Assembly: GCA_035559295.1 (NCBI GenBank)
Contig: DATMBL010000264.1
Span: 1-7,682 of the forward strand
From: DATMBL01 sp035559295
GTDB lineage: Bacteria; Desulfobacterota; Binatia; UBA9968
DNA: 7,682 nucleotides
Direction of reading: 5' to 3'
A program made the position numbers and the translations under genes. This document shows, piece after piece, positions 6,055 through 7,682 of the stretch (its first letter is position 1; every line of letters starts with the position of its first letter). Under the pieces are notes generated by a model. It had not been told where the DNA came from, did not search any database, and saw only the letters and a list, made by a program, of their open reading frames with translations.

Positions 6055-7098
6055 ATGAGCCAACCGCTTCGCCTCATTTCCAACTCGGACGCTTCCAGAA
6101 TCGGTTCGACCGCGGCCATTCGAGACCGCGACGACGAGGTGCTCGATGCCTATTCCGCCACCGTCACAGCAGTCGCGGAGCGCGTGAGCCCATCGGTCGT
6201 GAACATCGAAGTCGATCATGACGCGGAAAACCGCCGCTCAAGCGTTGCCGGTGCTTCTCGCGAGCTACGCGGTAGCGGCTCGGGATTTGTGTTCACCCCC
6301 GACGGCTTTATCCTGACCAACAGCCACGTTGTCCGTCGCGCGAGCCGGCTGCGGGTCACCCTTGCCGACGGCCGCACATTCGCGGCGCAATTGATCGGTG
6401 AGGACCCCGACACGGATCTCGCCGTGATCCGGATCCACGCCGAAGGCTTAATTCCTGCGGCTCTAGGCGATTCAAAGTCGATTCGCGTAGGACAGCTCGT
6501 GGTCGCCATCGGCAACCCGTACGGTTTTCAATGCACCGTCACCGCGGGCGTCGTGAGCGCGCTCGGGCGCTCGCTCAGGTCGCAATCCGGACGCCTGATC
6601 GATGACGTCATCCAGACCGATGCTGCGCTAAACCCCGGAAACTCCGGCGGTCCGCTGGTCAGCTCGCGCGGCGAGGTGATCGGCGTCAATACCGCTGTCA
6701 TCTTCCCCGCCCAGGGGCTCTGCTTCGCAACCGCGATCAATACCGCAAAGCACGTGGCCGGCTTGTTGATCCGTCACGGCAAGATCCGCCGCGGCCATAT
6801 CGGCGTTGCCGGCCAGAACGTAAGCTTGCCGCGCCGCCACGTCCTCCAGCACAACTTGAGGACCGCAAGCGCGGTCTTGGTGGTTTCACTGATCGCCGGC
6901 GGACCGGCGGCGCGCGCGGGCGTGAGAGAGGGCGATCTGATCATCGGTTATGCCGGCCGGCCGGTTACGAGCATTGATGATCTGCACAAGCTGCTCACGG
7001 AAGAGCGAGTGGGCGTGAAGACCGAACTGCTCCTGCTTCGCGGCCGGGAAAAGGTCGGTCTCGAGATCATTCCGGCGGAATCCGCCGCGTTCAAGTAA
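6055..7098 (+). CDS. HtrA/DegP-like trypsin-family serine protease with one PDZ domain, no signal peptide
   Basis: A 347-residue protease of the HtrA family (MEROPS S1C), which degrades misfolded proteins and uses PDZ domains to sense or bind C-terminal peptides. The catalytic triad is visible: His91 in LTNSHVV, Asp121 in DPDTDLAVI and Ser197 in NPGNSGGPL. Around it are the usual GSGSGFVF (73-80), AIGNPYGF (151-158), TAGVVSALGR (163-172) and IQTDAALNPG (186-195). A single PDZ domain spans about 248-340 (GGPAARAGVREGDLIIGYAG). The N-terminus (SQPLRLISNSDASRIG) is polar and has no signal peptide or membrane anchor, unlike DegP, DegQ or DegS. The loop before GSGSGF is short. It probably acts in the cytoplasm unless exported by an unusual route. 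It is divergent from the hybrid kinase and convergent with the DAHP synthase gene, 6 bp away. The family call is firm; the location is inferred. Confidence 0.9.
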   Translation: MSQPLRLISNSDASRIGSTAAIRDRDDEVLDAYSATVTAVAERVSPSVVNIEVDHDAENRRSSVAGASRELRGSGSGFVFTPDGFILTNSHVVRRASRLRVTLADGRTFAAQLIGEDPDTDLAVIRIHAEGLIPAALGDSKSIRVGQLVVAIGNPYGFQCTVTAGVVSALGRSLRSQSGRLIDDVIQTDAALNPGNSGGPLVSSRGEVIGVNTAVIFPAQGLCFATAINTAKHVAGLLIRHGKIRRGHIGVAGQNVSLPRRHVLQHNLRTASAVLVVSLIAGGPAARAGVREGDLIIGYAGRPVTSIDDLHKLLTEERVGVKTELLLLRGREKVGLEIIPAESAAFK

Positions 7099-7104
7099 AA
7101 CGCG

Positions 7105-7682
7105 CTATTCGGCGTCACCTTCGATTTCGGCTTTGAGGCGGCGCTGCTGCACGGCATCGGCAAGCGTCTCGAGCAAGGCATAGCTGTCTTCCCAGCCGAT
7201 GCACGCGTCGGTGATGCTGAGACCATAGACCAGCTCTCGCCCCGGGAGAAGGTCTTGCCGGCCTTCTTTTAGATGACTCTCGACCATCACGCCGAAGATG
7301 CGCCATTCACCGCTTGCGATCTGAGACGCCACTTCGCGTCCCACCACGAGCTGCATTTTCGGATCTTTGCCGCTGTTGCCGTGGCTGAAATCGATCATCA
7401 ACCGCGCCGGAATACCGGCTTCGGCCATGCTCTTGGCTGCGGCATTGACGCTCGCGCGATCGTGATTGGGTTGCTTGCCGCCGCGCAAGATCACGTGGCA
7501 GTCTTCGTTGCCCGTGGTCGAAACGATCGCGGAATGTCCGGCTTTGGTGACCGAGAGAAAATGGTGCGGCGCCTGCGCGGCGCGGATCGCGTCAACCGCG
7601 ATGCGCACGTTGCCGTCGGTGCCGTTCTTAAACCCGACCGGGCACGACAGACCGGAAGCGAGCTCGCGGTGAAGCTGGCTTT
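7105..7682 (-). CDS. Class I 3-deoxy-7-phosphoheptulonate (DAHP) synthase, C-terminal part
   Basis: Condenses phosphoenolpyruvate with erythrose 4-phosphate, the first step of the shikimate pathway to aromatic amino acids. The 5' part lies beyond the window edge; 191 residues remain of an expected 350 or so. The frame is open to the edge: codons from 7680 read SQLHRELASGLSCPVGFKNG, which closely matches E. coli AroG/AroF/AroH as I remember them. A GTG at 7608 could be mistaken for a start but is an internal valine. Further family blocks are SVTKAGHSAIV, GNEDCHVILRGG, MIDFSHGNS, GVMVESHL and SITDACIGWED. The His, Glu and Asp in the last three correspond to the metal ligands of the family. The stop is TAG at 7107-7105. 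The N-terminal region that would help show whether the enzyme is feedback-inhibited by Phe, Tyr or Trp is missing, so I give no paralogue letter. No terminator separates it from the convergent protease gene. Confidence 0.94.
   Translation of the reverse strand, partial: SQLHRELASGLSCPVGFKNGTDGNVRIAVDAIRAAQAPHHFLSVTKAGHSAIVSTTGNEDCHVILRGGKQPNHDRASVNAAAKSMAEAGIPARLMIDFSHGNSGKDPKMQLVVGREVASQIASGEWRIFGVMVESHLKEGRQDLLPGRELVYGLSITDACIGWEDSYALLETLADAVQQRRLKAEIEGDAE

Noticed and set aside
7105..7608. A complete short gene starting at GTG 7608
   Set aside because: The frame continues to the window edge with strongly conserved DAHP synthase sequence, so the GTG is an internal valine and the gene is truncated by the window, not by a mutation.

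Overview
The window is GC-rich, densely coding bacterial chromosomal DNA. The best guess is a soil or sediment proteobacterium, probably beta-like. The reasons are a tripartite-tricarboxylate (TctC/Bug-type) solute receptor, an AroG-type class I DAHP synthase that matches the E. coli enzyme closely from memory, two orphan sensor kinases, and good Shine-Dalgarno sites with sigma70-like promoters. The lineage is an inference: related receptors also occur in Alphaproteobacteria and several uncultured phyla.

Layout from left to right. (1) 172-1473 (+): a soluble histidine kinase with an RsbRD-like N-terminal sensor domain. (2) 1482-1522: an imperfect inverted repeat between convergent genes. (3) 1535-2584 (-): a secreted TctC-family receptor with a strong Shine-Dalgarno. 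About 155 bp upstream of it lie exact TTGACA and TATAAT hexamers, 15 bp apart. (4) 2831-5803 (-): a large membrane hybrid kinase (Cache-like sensor, HAMP, two PAS, HisKA, HATPase, receiver). (5) 6055-7098 (+): an HtrA/DegP-like serine protease with one PDZ domain and no signal peptide, divergent from the hybrid kinase. (6) 7105-7682 (-): the C-terminal 191 residues of a class I DAHP synthase, cut by the window edge and convergent with the protease, with a gap of only 6 bp.

No two neighbouring genes form an obvious operon. The strands run +, -, -, +, -, and the only co-directional pair (hybrid kinase then receptor) is separated by 247 bp that contains a good promoter. Signalling and stress functions (two kinases, one protease) sit beside solute capture and aromatic amino acid synthesis, but nothing here shows that they work together. 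Neither kinase has a response regulator gene beside it, and the receptor has no TctA/TctB membrane genes beside it.

I see no tRNA, rRNA, CRISPR array, insertion sequence, phage gene or toxin-antitoxin module. No stretch over 300 bases lacks a gene; the longest gaps are 2585-2830 and 5804-6054. I found no convincing new multi-gene system. The most useful points for a second look are the extended ATP lid of the first kinase, the signal-less HtrA protease, and the consensus promoter with a short spacer and long leader.
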